Positions 34,399 to 47,599 of a stretch of 64,000 nt of DNA are shown piece by piece (position 1 is the first letter of the stretch; each line of letters starts with the position of its first letter). The notes below the pieces were generated by a model, which saw nothing but the letters and a program-made list of their open reading frames with translations, was not told where the DNA came from and made no database searches. This DNA comes from Chelydra serpentina (lineage: Eukaryota > Chordata > Testudines > Chelydridae): contig JBAIAC010000008.1 of NCBI GenBank assembly GCA_037349315.1, forward strand, positions 37,422,001 to 37,486,000, read 5' to 3'. Both the position numbers and the translations under genes were made by a program.

Positions 34399-35314
34399 AA
34401 TTAACCATCACTTGTTCCGTTTATACAGCAAACACATTGCTTTCTTCACAACATTCTTCTCTCGGTCTAGCTCATTCTTCTCTTTCTTTTATGGCCTTGC
34501 CATTCATGAAGCTGTAGTTAAACCTGTCAGGATTTTCATTATAAATTGTATTATTTAACACAGTCTTACAAAGACGCTGCAGGATGAAACTTGGCATGTA
34601 TAGGCTAAGAATGGGTGTGAAATAAATCGTATTTAAAAACATCATAAATGTTTTTTCCATTTACGTTTTATGTAGGTTAAAAATGAAAAGCTTATACATT
34701 GAACGTATCCCCCAAACACATGTAACTGAAGGGCGGTAGCAATTTAAAACCTGAATGTTGGACAATGATTATAGTATAATGTGTTCCAATTGCTCATGCT
34801 ACAGTTTGAAGAATTAGGTTTAAACAGTATGAAAAGACACATACTAAGCTATAATCCTCCACTCATCTTCAGCGTATCTTTTTTTCTTTGTTTAAGGGTC
34901 CATAAAAGATTCCCCATTGATTTCAATAGGTTTTGGATCAGGCTTCATGTGATGTAATCAATAACGTAGGTCACTGCTTTCTCACTTAGTAACACTGTGT
35001 AAACCGATGTTAGCAGGGTTACGCTGAGTTCTACATTAAATATGATGTACGCATTCTTAGGAGCTGATCCCACCATCACCCATGCACATGAGCAATTCAG
35101 GTGCACAAATTGTGTGTATTTGCAAGACCTTTGCTTACATGTGAATTAGTGTTTAATGAGTACTAAGCATCTTATATTGGTCTGAGTTTCAGAGGCATAG
35201 CGCACTTTCAGATCCCGTTGGCTTCACTAGGCTCTGCACGTGCTTAGTCTTGAAAATCAGGCTGTTAGGGAATTGTTTTAGCTGACCCAATGTGGGGGAG
35301 CAGAGACAAAAGCC
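33601..35314. other. Intergenic sequence, no gene
   Basis: AT-rich. Holds the TC microsatellite at 34358-34396 and small palindromic scraps near 34890-34950 ('ttttggatcaggcttc'). Confidence 0.45.
34358..34396 (+). repeat. (TC)n microsatellite
   Basis: About 19 uninterrupted TC units. Produces a spurious Ser-Leu repeat in one reading frame. Confidence 0.92.
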
Positions 35315-36304
35315 CAGTCCTCAAAGGTACTTAGGCCTTGCTCCACTGCAGCATTGCAATGCCTAACCCACAGTCAGCTGATGCCTAGTGGAATCCTCAG
35401 CCCCAAGCTAAGTGCCCAGGTTCCCATACAAGGTATGGGAGCATTAGGCCTCCAAGAAAGGGATTCTCAGAAGCCAGCAAGTCGAACAGGAAGCTGCCTA
35501 ACTAGCCAGGATTGAAATGCTGAGAAGTGCAAAGAAGGAGAGAGAAGAGGAGCAAGGAGCCTGGGCACCTAAGTAGCTAACCAGCAGTGCTGGGATGATG
35601 GACTGGAAATAGGTACCTACCTCCATTCGGGATCCTCATCCTTGAACCCTCTCATGGAGTTAGACACTCTGGTTAGGTACCCCTGCTCTAGCAGTCGAAC
35701 CCCCAACCTGCCTCTCGCGCTCTCTCCTGCTTACACTCAATACCTGTCTCTTGCTCACCCTATATTTCACTGGCTATCTTTTGTGTGGATGCTGTGTTGA
35801 CCCCCATCCCATCTGTGGGCTGCATCCAGCCCTCCTGTTGCAGGGTCTGATAGGTATCAGGTCTCACTTGTGCTCACAGCTTGTCTACAGGATTGAGCTC
35901 CACTGCTGAGGTAGGTGTTCCCCTGAGTAGTCTGAGACAGTAGTGGAGCAAATGTGGGGCAGGGTGACGTGTAGTATGTGTGGTGCCTTTTCACATGGGG
36001 CTGGAGAGCGAGCCCATCCTGCACTGACCCAGCAAAACCACACACGCATATAAAAGTCAATCTCCTCTCCTGTGAGGCTGGACCTGGCTCCATGCATGGA
36101 GCCACATGACACTGAGACCCCATGCGCCGTGTCACAACGCCACTTGCTCACTTTTGCTCCTTTGTCATGACGGAGGGGTGGCCAGGTCAAACCGAAGCGG
36201 TGCTGAAAATCTGTGCGCCAGATTGCAATGCCCAGAGTGGGGAGCCAGGCTCAGTCTCACGGGTCAGGAACCACCACTGCCTGTTGAATGCAGGGCCATC
36301 TTGC

Positions 36305-36530
36305 CAGTAGCGTAGCTGGGGGGGAGCAGGGGGAGCAGCCGCTCCCACTGAGCACATTTTCCAAAAGTGGCACCTTTTTCATTTTTGAAAGGGTGGAGGT
36401 GGAGCGACATCCCCCGCTGGCCCCACCAAGAGCCCGCTGCTGGCCTGGGTTCTTTCACCCAGGTCGGGTCGGGTGGCGCCTTTTCTTATGTGTTCACTCC
36501 CTCTGGTGTTAGAACCTGGCTATGCCACTG
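36305..36530. mobile_element. hAT MITE, 226 bp, exact 8-bp target duplication
   Basis: Starts 'cagtagcgtagctggg' and ends 'acctggctatgccactg', inverted ends. Identical catcttgc octamers flank it (36297-36304 and 36531-36538). Inserted into the older 35315-37015 element. Confidence 0.93.
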
Positions 36531-36703
36531 CATCTTGCTTTTCAAACTGACGCTCCCCATCCCGGTCTGGGGCCTCACCTCTGCACCAGTCCAAGATGAG
36601 GGTTGCAGTGTCAGGGCAGACGGTGCTGCTGGTGCCTCTTTGGCAGGGAGAGAAGGAATGCTCCCACTGAATAGGGAGGCACCACTAATGACCCATCACC
36701 GCT

Positions 36704-36736
36704 CCCTCCACCCCCACCCCCACCCCCACCCCACCT
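36704..36736 (+). repeat. (CACCCC)n microsatellite
   Basis: About five CACCCC units, slightly irregular. Confidence 0.85.
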
Positions 36737-37015
36737 TGTTACAAAACCTAACTGCCACTGGTTTGAGAATTCTCCTTTGGGACCTCCAGGGCTTGAACTG
36801 AGGTCCTGAGCTGCTCATTAGCCATGGGGTGGTGTCAGGGCTCACACAGCTTTGTGAATGCTGACTGGTGAAAACATGGGCACCTAGGGGATGTAGGATC
36901 CTAAATAATTAGGTAGCAGCTGGGCATCAGTTCTGAAAATGTCAGTGGTGCCTAAGTGGTAGATTTAGGCACCTAAAGAGGCAGATAGGTGCTTAAATGC
37001 CTTTGAGGAGCTGAG

Positions 37016-38477
37016 TCAGAGAGCCTGCCACGTCAGTCAAAATATGGGTAGGGTTTGCTCACTCTGAACCAGGGCCCTACTCCTGCAAACTCCTCACTCT
37101 CAGCCCAGGCTGTGGGCTTAATGCTACAATATGGCCTTTATGAATCACACATGCCTATATGTCAGTCTACATTCCATTCCTAATTTTTAATCTCAGAAGC
37201 CACCACAGCTGTTACTAATTGGTCCCCTGGAAGGCTGTCTCAGCAAAGAGGCCGACAGCTGTATAAGCACAGACCCTGAAGTCACCTCTCACACCACAGC
37301 TCAGGCACATTAGCAAGGCAGTGTGTGAACTGTGGCTGCCCATGCTTTACTTTGTCTTTTGTTAAACAAAGCACTTCAGTATTGAGTGATTTCAATCCAT
37401 TCAATTTCCAGAGTACTAAAAATTTAACCGCCTCATCTGAGTTCTTAATGTGGAAAAGATAAATTGCTACATAGGCACAGTAACTTTTTCATCCAAAAAA
37501 AAAAAAAAGTCCATAAAGGTTCTTTATCACGCAGACTTAGGGCTCAATTCTGATCACAAAAGAAAAGAGAGAGACTATAGCTTAAAAACTCAATTACTGT
37601 GCATGCATGTGTGCACACAGAAGCTAATTCATCAGGACACATGACTTATACTATTATACATTGAAAATCAGATACCGGGCCTTAATGTGGTTTTGTGACT
37701 GCAGGATAGCTACAATGGACTCTAATGGTGCTATGTATCAGGCCAATGAACCAGAAATTGAACAGGATTTATAAGAGAGAGACGTTAAACATTCTGTAGA
37801 CACTATAATGGACCACTGTGTCAAAAATCCACTTTTCAAGAAAGGCCTAAATACCAATTTACACAGTAGGGTTTTTAATGAATAGCACCAATTCTCGCCC
37901 AATGAATAGATAATTTTTATCACTAACCAAGGGAAGAAATGATAGAAGACATTTCTAACATCTCACGTTTCTAAATATGTTGTCTTAAAATACAATTACC
38001 TTGTTGATGTATCTCATTTTTGCAAGCAGAATATGAAAGTGGTGGACATAGTATGATGTATAAAGAGAAAATGTCTCTTTTATAGTGTTCCTTTATTGTG
38101 CTTTAATTTTAAAATTCACCTATATGATGCAGCTTATTGCAACATCATGTCAGCCAGTAAGTTAGAAAGATGGTTTAATATGGTAACACATTTGCAAATA
38201 GGCTGCTCACCGTACGGTGAGCTTAAGACAAACAAATATGTCTCTGCAAACTAGTGTCTGTTAAAATTGCACTGTGCAAAGCTTCAGCATGGAATGGAAT
38301 AGCACAGGCTCAGCTGGCTTGATTTTGATTTCTCTTATACCTGTTTTACACTGATTTCTCTTACACAAGTGTTTAACATCATTCATCTCAATGGCGTTAT
38401 AACGGTATTGAGTTGGTGTAAAGGATATCAGAATCAGTTCCAAAAATTCCATCATAGTGAACATGATCACAACTCTT
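37016..38477. other. Intergenic sequence, no gene
   Basis: AT-rich. Contains a perfect 18-bp palindrome (38205-38222) and a worn 'ttacactg..ggtgtaaa' hairpin (38339-38440). Confidence 0.45.
38205..38222. other. Perfect 18-bp palindrome
   Basis: gctcaccgtacggtgagc equals its own reverse complement. It stands alone in AT-rich DNA, without flanking repeat features. Confidence 0.9.
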
Positions 38478-38732
38478 GGGGGTATGTCTACACTGCAACT
38501 GAAGAGCCGCTACTGGCTTGTGCCAGCTGATTCCGGCTCGTAGGGCTCAGGCTAAAGGGCTTTTTAATTGCGGTGTAGATGTTTGGGCTCAGGCTGGAGC
38601 CTGGGATCTAGGACTCTGTGAAGTGGGAGCTGGGGCTGCAGCCCGAGCCTGAACATCTGCACAACAATTAAACAGTCCCTTAGCCCGAGCACAGGCCAGC
38701 CACATGTGTCTAACTGGAGTATAGACATACCC
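38478..38732. mobile_element. Palindromic MITE ('gggtatgtctacactgc')
   Basis: The left end 'gggggtatgtctacactgca' pairs with the complement of 'tggagtatagacatacccttg'. Inner blocks 'ggctcaggctaaagggct' and 'agtcccttagcccgagca' are mirrored, as are 'tgtagatgtttgggctc' and 'cctgaacatctgcaca'. About 255 bp, no frame. Its ends resemble those at 12894-13178. Confidence 0.8.
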
Positions 38733-40865
38733 TTGCTGGTTTCAGCCACATCTGCTCCAATGACAGCTTCAACTTAATGCCAATTTATTTATTTTCACTG
38801 AGAAAGCAAAGGTTACATGGGGAGGTGCTCTTGGGGATGGGGACAGGAGCAGGAGCAGATTGCTTCCTGGTTTCCATTACAATTGGATCTTTCTTCCTTT
38901 CTTATATTCAGGTGAGCTTCAGAAGGGAGCCAAACTCACGTAATTGGCAGAAGTCTAATGCATGACTTCACTATATACTTTCATGATTACTAAGAATAGA
39001 AAGTGAAATGCACTGTGCACTAGCTGCACTTGTGACTAATGGGATCCGGTAAATACTGCATATATAAGAAAAGTCTTTATTTGTGAACTGTTTTCTGTAA
39101 TTTTGGCCCATTTCAGCTATTTCCTTGGCCCAAATGTCTGAGTCATGTCATGGAATTTGGAAAGTATATTGTTAATAGAATTAAATTGCTACCCTTATGC
39201 CATGAAAGCAAAGGGTATGTGTTTGATGTGAAAAACACATTCACTGGGCAATATTTCTGTTTAATAATGTAAAGGAAGCAAAAAGCTGTATCTAATCAGA
39301 CACAATTGTGTGCTAGATATAAGGATAAGAAGAATTCTGCAAAGTTAGGTGTGTGCTGCTCTGGCTTCAGAAATAGTCTGATGAAATCTGCAGAAGCGTC
39401 ACCTATAAAGTTTCCGTGTAAAATTCCTGACACATTCCATGAATGTTGATACCTGCCCCCCATACTGCAATACTGAAAGGAATCGTTTTCTTGCGTGGCA
39501 TTATAATGTGACAGCAAGTGGTAAGCTCCAGGAACTTTTGTTTTCAATAGTGAGGCAGCAGGAAGAGAAAGGCAAGCAGCATTTCTCCCAAAGCTAAATC
39601 AAACAATGGTGAGAAGCACAGTAGGATCCACAACATCCTGGAAGGCAAGCCAGCCTTATGTGTATGTTACACAAATGACAAGTACCACTGAGGAAGTAGA
39701 ACAACATGGCATACTCAGAGGTGCATGAAGAGGAAAAGGACTGGTGACAGCGTTGTGGTAATCAAAGTCCAAATGAAAAGAGAACAAAATATTGGGAAAC
39801 ACCTGCTTTAAAAGCATCTTGTTAAGCTTAAATGTTCATAACAACTTCCATCAAGGGCACACAAACCTCCCTGGAGCATGTGTGTTCATCCATATACACT
39901 ACCTAGAACTTATCATAATTTAAAGGGGAAGCAGGAGAGAACCATTGATGGGAGATCATTAATGCTAATAGTTGATGGGGTAGTAGGATGAACATGCACT
40001 CTGATTGTCCTGGGGAGAGAGTAAATAAGGAAAAGTTACTGGGAGTGTCCAACCAGCATGCACAATATCTACAGTGTTGTCCAGCCCCCAGTCACATATT
40101 GTGACCCTGAACACTTAACCTTTAGATCAAACATTGCAACATGATGATAAGGATGCCACTCTTTCTTTTCCAAGGGCCATCTCTGCAGTTCATTCCCCTA
40201 ACCTGTCTGTCATCCTCCCACCCATGTATCAGCTGGCATGTAGCTACAATTTTAGTGTTAGAATGGCATACCCTGCTGCAATGCTACATTTATTCTGCTT
40301 GGAAAGTGTTTCAGGGTTTTTGTGTCTGTTTTCCCATGCTGTTGCTGCATCACAAAAACAGTGTCTCCAAAATCTCTGTGCTCAGGCCTCACTGGACTAT
40401 TAATTAATATGGTCCTGTATACCAGACATCAGGAGTTTGGGCCACATAAACATCAGGTGAAGCAGCCCCACTTGTAGGCCTCTTTAGTAAAGGAAGACTC
40501 CTGTGTTACACACAGGAGAACACCTCCTGGAGATGTGCTGTAATCTACAGCTACAGCTTCCAGACACAGTACCCGGGAAATGGTGAAAGGAGTGCTGTTG
40601 TCTGGATCTTCAAGAAGAAGATGCTTGCAGGCTCCCCAAAGACAAAAAAGAAAAGGGACTGGGACTTTAACTGGGGCTTTAACTCTGTCCATCAGGGACA
40701 GTATAAAATTGATATCAGAGAAAACATTAGGAAATGTGCTCCTGGAAGGTAAGGGCCCTCTCATCAGCTTTTTAAAATTAGGGTAGCTCCATTGGCTCAG
40801 TGGAACTATGCCAATTTATACGAGCTGAGGATATAGCCTGCAGAGAGTTCTGGAAAGACAATGGG
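38733..40865. other. Intergenic sequence, no gene
   Basis: Unique-looking sequence. Reading frames at 40134-40407 and elsewhere carry no recognisable domain. Confidence 0.45.
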
Positions 40866-40931
40866 TGAAATCTTGGACCTACTGAAGTCAATGTCAAATC
40901 TCCCATGACTTCAAAGGTGCTAAGATTTCCT
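40866..40931. mobile_element. Short hairpin MITE ('gaaatcttggacc')
   Basis: 'gaaatcttggacctactgaa' is mirrored by 'ttcaaaggtgctaagatttc'. A diverged member of the family at 24749-24811. Confidence 0.6.
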
Positions 40932-43900
40932 CCATGTTTAGCAGCATTGCATAATTGTGGGGGAAGAGGAAGGGGAGGGACGGTAACATGCTAAATACTG
41001 GCGCTATAGCAATAGTTCCTGTGTACCAGGAAGTGACCCAGGGAAGCAGTCTTGAGGCATGCTCTGGTGCCTGACATGAGCCTGACATTAGCTTCTCATA
41101 CAACCAGAGCATCATGGAGTAGGAGGGTCCAGGATCCCCTACCAAACACCCTGCCATATAAGGACATAAACCTCATTTCCTCCCCTCTCATGAGTAGCGA
41201 GAGATGCTGAAAGCTTCATGGCAAGGACAAGCCACCAGGGGACAGGAGACAGACTGAGGGTCCATTCCTGTTTCAAGGACACAGCACTCCCTACTTCATT
41301 GGATACTGCTACCCTGAAAAGGGGGGCTGACCTAAATTGTTGACGTGGCTGGATAGCCATGTCTTCACCAACCTAAAGGTAGGCTATCCCAGTACTGGAG
41401 GAGTTGCTGATGGGAGGCACCAGAGACTGAGAGAGGGAAATTGAGCACCCAATGATCTAAGCACTAGGTGATGCCACTGGTAAGCATGTCCTCCCAACAC
41501 ACACGTGTTTTAGAATCTATCTCATCTCTATTGGTTTGATATTGCTGCCTATCACAATAGCATCTGAACACTGTCCAGATAAGAGATTTGCAATTATGAA
41601 GTCCCTAGAGGACTTTATGGTGTCTTTGTCTCTTCTTTTTTCAGGCTACAAAAAGTCTGCTTTAGGTAGGTTTTTTGTTCGTTTGTTGCATGCCCTATTT
41701 AGGAGCTATACCACCATCTACTGAAATATAGTAATTTCTGAGGTGAAAATTTGTAGCTGTTTAACAGCCTTAAGTGTTGCACAACAGTTGAAGAAGGGAA
41801 GCTAATTCTTAGAACTGGCCAGAAAGTACACTATTTATTTTCCATGTAAAAAATATTTTGTTACCCTCTAGCATGTTGTTTTCCGATATATTTGTGGCAA
41901 TATATCAATTGCTCACCTACTTAATCACATCACTTTTTTTAGCACCTATGTGTTTCTTCTCAACATCTCCCACCCAAATATAGACCTATTCTGATACCAG
42001 TGGAAAGTCAGCAGTATAGCTGAGAACACATTTTTGGAAATGCTAGCCAAATAGGACCAGGAAATGGACTAGGCCCTGGAAACACTTAAAAAAAAATCAC
42101 ACTACACCCCTGGACACAGAAGTGAGAAATTGCCTGATTGTTGAGAGAGATTGCAGATAACATGAAAGGCAAACATTGTTATCAAATAACAAACTTAAGA
42201 CTGGCATCCACAAACTGCTGATACAATAAATCTCTGTGACAGATGGGTCTTCTTCAGTGCCTTCCGGTTTTCTCAATGAGTCTTAAAAACTGCTGAGTTA
42301 ACACTTGAACCCTAGCTCAGATGATATATATTTAGTTTTAAAGGAAACATACCATCATAAAAAGAGGAGAGAGAGAAGGAGAGTGCGAGAGATAAAATAA
42401 GTTTTGGAGCTGAATAAAAATGTTTGCTTACAATGAGCACATTGCATTTGCAAGCTTTGGGTGTCTCAACAGTATATATATGTATTCCCACAAAGACCAA
42501 CTATCATTAATAACCAGCTGATATTGCTTAAGGGGAACACTTACACAAATTCTTAAAAGCAAGGAAACTTGCAGTTAAGGTATTGTTCTTTAACATGCTT
42601 TAAGCACATCATATTCACCACATTTATTGTCAGACTCTTTCCATCTCTAAATGAGTCCCACAAGCCTCCAATGTGTACAGCAATAAAATATACATACCAT
42701 ACACTACAATGTAAAACCTTATTTCCAGCCCTAACAGCATCAGTATACATCTCTTAGATATCCATACACCAGGGAACAGTATGATTTATTTTCCAGTAGG
42801 TAAGTATGAGGTTAGAATTCAGATTCATATTGTGTACACCTTTTCTGTATATGTATATAATACATAAAATCATTATTGTATGTATAATGTAGATATTATA
42901 TACATACAAACACAGAAATGTATGTGTATTTCTCCCACACTCCTGTTTACTCCTAACTAGTGAAAATGAAGTGATGGACTTTTCTCACGATACCCCAATG
43001 TTGATTTCTTCATTTCTACAGTTGGTGCTATTATCTGACAATACAAAATAAGTTACTATCGCTTTGCTATGCAGAGGTTATCAATCCTTGTGAGACTTTT
43101 CATCTGTCACCATCATCTCCACAGTGTCGCTGAACATGGAATGACAGAATGATTAGTTTTATCTGGAATTTGGGGTATTTTTCTCTGAATGGCAGCTATG
43201 AAATGCACAATTTGCAAGGTAAAATAACAAAAATGTGATTATTTCAAATGCCAGACTGATGGTAGTTTATAAGTTATTGCCTAAAGCATTGAATGTTTTG
43301 GACAGCTGCCTTGAAAGTGTATTCTGGAGATAGTTTAGAAAGACAGTGTTTCAGAACCTATTTCTTCACTTAGGAAAATGAACTGTGATTGCTTGAAACA
43401 GGCAGAATGTAAAAGCAGAAAGGAGAAAAGACGCAGCTTTGGCAATGACAGCACAAATATTATGGGGAAAACAAAGAAGCCATTTGTTTACTCAGCAAGA
43501 TTAATTTGATTCATTTACTACTTATGTTTATTGCTTTGCCAAGAAAATATAAATGAGATGATGCAAAGAATACACTTTAAAACAACAACAAAAAACAATG
43601 CTTTCTGAATGTTCTGCATGCAAAAAGTATACCATGCACTGCTTCTTATTCTAAAATGCTATTACGTGCTTACTTCTGATTTATGGCTTGTATTTGAATT
43701 TCATTTAAAGGTCATGCTAAAATCTCCCCTAATAATAAGTCTAATTAAAACACAACATTCAAGAACAGAAAGGGGAATGTATATATATATATATATAGAA
43801 TTAATCTTGTTTCCCCATTTAAGCAAAGTGATGAGAAATGTGTAAGTATATTGTTACTGAATCCTCTTGAGTGCCTGCAGGCACTCCTCATAATAGCAAG

Positions 43901-44809
43901 GTGCCTGCCAAAGCTCCTGATCTACTGACTGATGTTATCCTCAAAAGCTAGCAAAGTGGTATGGCAACATCATTCTTGGAACTATTTCCATCTGGGTATA
44001 TTGCTCTCAGATATGGTGTCAAGATCTGGTCATTGCCTTTGCTGGTAAATGTAAGTGTGATAGCCGTCCCCTTGGGCTATACCAACTCACACCCTCTTGG
44101 ATTGGCACAGGAGTGTAGGGGAAGGAATCTGCAACACATGCTCAAAATGAGATATATAACAAGGATGTTAAACTATTTGTCTTGCACATTGTTTGGTGAC
44201 CAATTGGTGCTCTTTATTTATTTGTTTGTTTGTTTGGTAGAATAATTGTGAATTTCTGCTCTGCCAAAGTCTTTCCAGCACCTGAACTTACTTACCTAGC
44301 TTTATAGTGACTTGATACCAATCAGGATTCCTCTGAGGTTACATATTCAGAAGGCTGAAGCCAGGTCACTTTCAGCCTTCCAAAGTTTCTTTTCCCAAGT
44401 CTGTTTTCCATGGTGTTGTCCATTGCCCCCTGACCTGAGCTTGGGTGACCAGGTAAATAATCATATATCTTAGAAAGAGTTAAGATGCTTTCTAAATGAT
44501 TGCAAATGAAACTAAAATTATGATGCAAGTAGGAATAAGGAAAGAAACTCAAAGTTTATTTTAAAATGGGTTTTGGAGTAAGCCTGAAGTCTAGTATTTA
44601 CCTTGTGGCTTAGTGGTAGTAACAGTTACCATAAGAGCACATTAGGACGAATACAAGTTAGTATTAGTAAGTAACTTTGGGTAAGAAGAATCAACAATAT
44701 ATATCTTGTGATAAGCTGTGTAGACTGTATGGCTTTATTTAGCCAGACTTTCTTAACTTAATTGCATAGAGAACATTCTATCTACACAAGTACTTATGAT
44801 AGTTGTTGG
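40932..44809. other. Intergenic sequence, mostly unique, AT-rich
   Basis: About 3.9 kb with no gene. GA-rich purine stretch at 42355-42395, and TA-rich microsatellite-like stretches near 42845-42910 and 43780-43797. No repeat family is recognised with confidence. Confidence 0.45.
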
Positions 44810-45027
44810 AACCCCCACAAATGGATAGCAGGAATAGCAAATATGGACAAGAGACCAAGATTTAATCAAATAAGGTCTCAGAAATAGGTGTGAACTTGAG
44901 TGCCTGGTATTAAATGAGGATATTAATATAATAGGCATCACAGAAACTTGGTGGAATGATGACAGTTAATGAGACACTATAATACCAGATACAAAATATA
45001 TAGGAATGACAGAGTAGGTCGTACCTG

Positions 45028-45145
45028 GAGTCGGTGCCTATACAAGGAGCCACATATTAACTTTTGAAGAATCGCATGTGGCTCTGGAGCCACAGGTTGG
45101 CCACCCCTGCTCTAAGGTGCCCAAGGACTCCTTGTAATTTTTTAA
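45028..45145. mobile_element. Nested hAT/PLE debris inside the CR1
   Basis: 'gtggctctggagccacaggt' then 'tggccacccctgctcta' is one end of a hAT-type MITE. It is followed directly by 'ctaaggtgcccaaggactcc', which resembles the complement of the PLE terminus 'gagtacttgtggcacctta' at 25057. CR1 sequence resumes near 45146. A composite of two fragments in about 120 bp. Confidence 0.5.
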
Positions 45146-45595
45146 AAGGCTCCTGAGACAATCCTAGTAATTACAGGCCAGTAAGCCTAACTTCAGTACC
45201 TAGATAATTGATTGAAACTATGGTAAAGAACAGAATTATCAGACACATAGATGAACATGATCTGTTGGGAAGAGTCAACACAGAATTTGTAAAGATATCA
45301 ATATATTAGAATTCTTTGAGGGGGTCAATAAACATGTGGACAAGGTTATCCAGTGGATATAGTGTACTTGGATTTTCTGAAAGCCTTTGACAAGGTCCTT
45401 CACTGAAGGATCTTAAGCAAATTAAGCAGTCAGGGGATAAGAGGGAAGGTCCTCTCTGGTTAAAAGACAGGAAACAAAGGGAGGAATAAATGGTCAGTTT
45501 TCAGAATGGAGAAAAGTAAATAGCCATCTCCGCAAGGCGTCTGTACTGGGATCAACATATTCATAAATGATCTGTAGAAAGGGGTAAATAGTCAG

Positions 45596-46027
45596 ATGGC
45601 AAAGTTTGGAGAAGATACAGAATTACTCAAGATAGTTAACCCCAAAGCTGACTGCAAAGAGTTACAAAGGGATCTCACAAAACTGATTGACTGGGCAAAA
45701 AAATGGCAGATGAAATTCAATGTTGATAAATGCAAAGTAATGCACAAGAGAAAATATAATCCCAACTATACATACAAAGTGAGGGGGTCTAAATTATTTG
45801 ATACCACTCAAGAAAGAGATCTTGGAGTCATTGTGGATAGTACTCTGAAAACATCCACTCAGTGTACAGCAAGAGTCAAAAAAGCTAACAATGTTCAAAA
45901 CCTAATTAGGAAATGGGTAAATAATAAGATAGTAAATACCATAATGCTACCATATAATCCTTGCTACACCCATGCCTTGAATATTGCATGGAGTTCTGAT
46001 CACTCCATCTCAAAAAATGTATATTAG
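45596..46027 (+). pseudogene. CR1 ORF2 reverse transcriptase C-terminal part, degenerate
   Basis: A 143-codon open stretch. It starts at the RT catalytic block in degenerate form ('FGEDTELL' where CR1 has FADDTKL; the first catalytic Asp is Glu here, which would inactivate it). It continues through 'WAKKWQMKFNVDKCKVMH' and 'ERDLGVIVDSTLK', typical CR1 thumb-region motifs. It breaks off before the conserved 'LEY..W' end. Confidence 0.85.
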
Positions 46028-46625
46028 GAATGGAAAAGGTACAGAGAAGGGCAACAAAAATGATAAAGGGTATGGAACAGTTTCCATAAGAGGAGAGATT
46101 AAAAAGACTGGGACTGTTCATCTTTGAAAAGAAATGACTAAGGGGGGTTATGATAGAAGTCTATAAAATCATGAATGGTTTGGAGAAAGTGAATAAGGAA
46201 GCATTATTTACCTCTTCATATAAAAAGGAACCAGAGATCACCCAATGAAATTAAGAGTCAGCAGGTTTAAAACAGACAAAATGACGTACTTCTTCACACA
46301 ATGCACAGTCAACCTGTGGAACTCATTGCCAGAGGATGTTATGATGGCTGAAAATATAACAGGATTAAAAAAAATTAGATAAATTAATGGAGGATAGGTC
46401 CATCAATGGCTATTCACCAATATGGTCAGTAATGCAACTCCATGCTCTGGGTGTTCCTAAGCATCTAACTGCCAGATGCTGGGACTGGATGACAGGGGTG
46501 GATCACTTGATGATTGCCCTGTTCTGTTCATTCCCCTTGAAGCATCTGGCATTGGTCAATATCGGATACTGGGCTAGGTGACCATTGGTTTGATCCAGAA
46601 TGGGCATTTTTATGTTCTTATGTTG

Positions 46626-47599
46626 GTGTAAGGAAAAGGTGCATATAAAGGGAATCAAACCAACTGTCAGCAGGACTTCAGCATAACAGGTCTCTGCTTA
46701 ATGTCACCTTAAGAGGAACCCACAATCCCATGGAGTTGTGAGTATATGTGGTGCGGATTCTGTGATTCTTATCTTGTTTTTCTAGCTCTGTGAATTTCCT
46801 TATATAGATCATGGTATTAATAAAACATAGATCCTCTATGTGTGTCTGACCAATCATCTTCTTAATTTAGCCCTAAGCAGTCACCAAAAAAATGAACATA
46901 TTTTTAGTGACAAGTGAGTTTTGCACCCCAAATGAATTTTAAAGCTAGAATGGTGAAGCTTGACTTTGACCTAAGTAATATGCCTGGCTCACATGAATAG
47001 GGAAACTACAATTCAGACATCCACTGCACGTGCAAATTTTACATCACCTTTTGTGTAATGAAAGTTAGAGTTTCCCTATTTAGAAAGAAAGGCCTGCTTG
47101 ATATGCTATTGCTCTTTTCTGCTTAGATGTACTATGTAAATAACTATGTGCTGACATATATAAAGAGATCAAAGAACTCCTACAGTCAGCCACATACTCA
47201 CTGAACAATTAGATGAGTCTAAAAAGGCACTATTCCTGCATTACAAGAAAGCTAAAAGTCTCTTATATTAAGATAAAACAAAATATCCAGCATTCTCTGA
47301 AAATAAATAATTAGCATTTCCCACAAAGAATTGCCTGTATGTAGCAGTTGATGTTTTGTGTTTGATGATTTCTGTATTTTGCAAAAAATATTGCTGAACC
47401 TCATAAATAGTCCAGAAAAAACACAAGTTTATTTATGAAAGTTCTATCCATAACTTATTAACTTTTTCAGTGCATGATAGACAAGTGATGTAGCTGATCA
47501 ACATGAAGGACCTAATGTTAAGTCCTCCCACCTTGTGAATTAAAGAGCAAGAGTTACTGTAGACATAAGAATTATTAAAGTCGGTGATACTAGCTGTGT
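46626..47599. other. Intergenic sequence, no recognised feature
   Basis: AT-rich; no supported element. Confidence 0.45.

Larger units (their letters stand above)
35315..37015. mobile_element. 1.7-kb element with 'tcctcaaaggtacttaggc' inverted ends
   Basis: The left end 'agtcctcaaaggtacttagg' pairs with the complement of 'cttaaatgcctttgaggagc' at the right. Sub-terminal 'aggcacctaaagaggcagat' words resemble those at 3742-3850 and 33440-33600. The interior is GC-richer than its surroundings, without a transposase frame. A hAT MITE (36305-36530) and a CACCCC microsatellite lie inside. Probably a large non-autonomous DNA transposon; I cannot assign a superfamily. Confidence 0.55.
44810..46625 (+). 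mobile_element. CR1 LINE, old copy with RT C-terminus and 3' end
   Basis: Sense-strand CR1. 'ggcatcacagaaacttggtgg' encodes the 'GITETWW' endonuclease start. After an internal deletion and a nested insertion (45028-45145) come RT remnants, for example 'attacaggccagtaagcc' ('YRPVSLTS'-like). The 3' UTR ends 'gggctaggtgaccattgg' and 'ttatgttctta', the tail typical of turtle-type CR1. Many stops and frameshifts are present. Confidence 0.85.
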
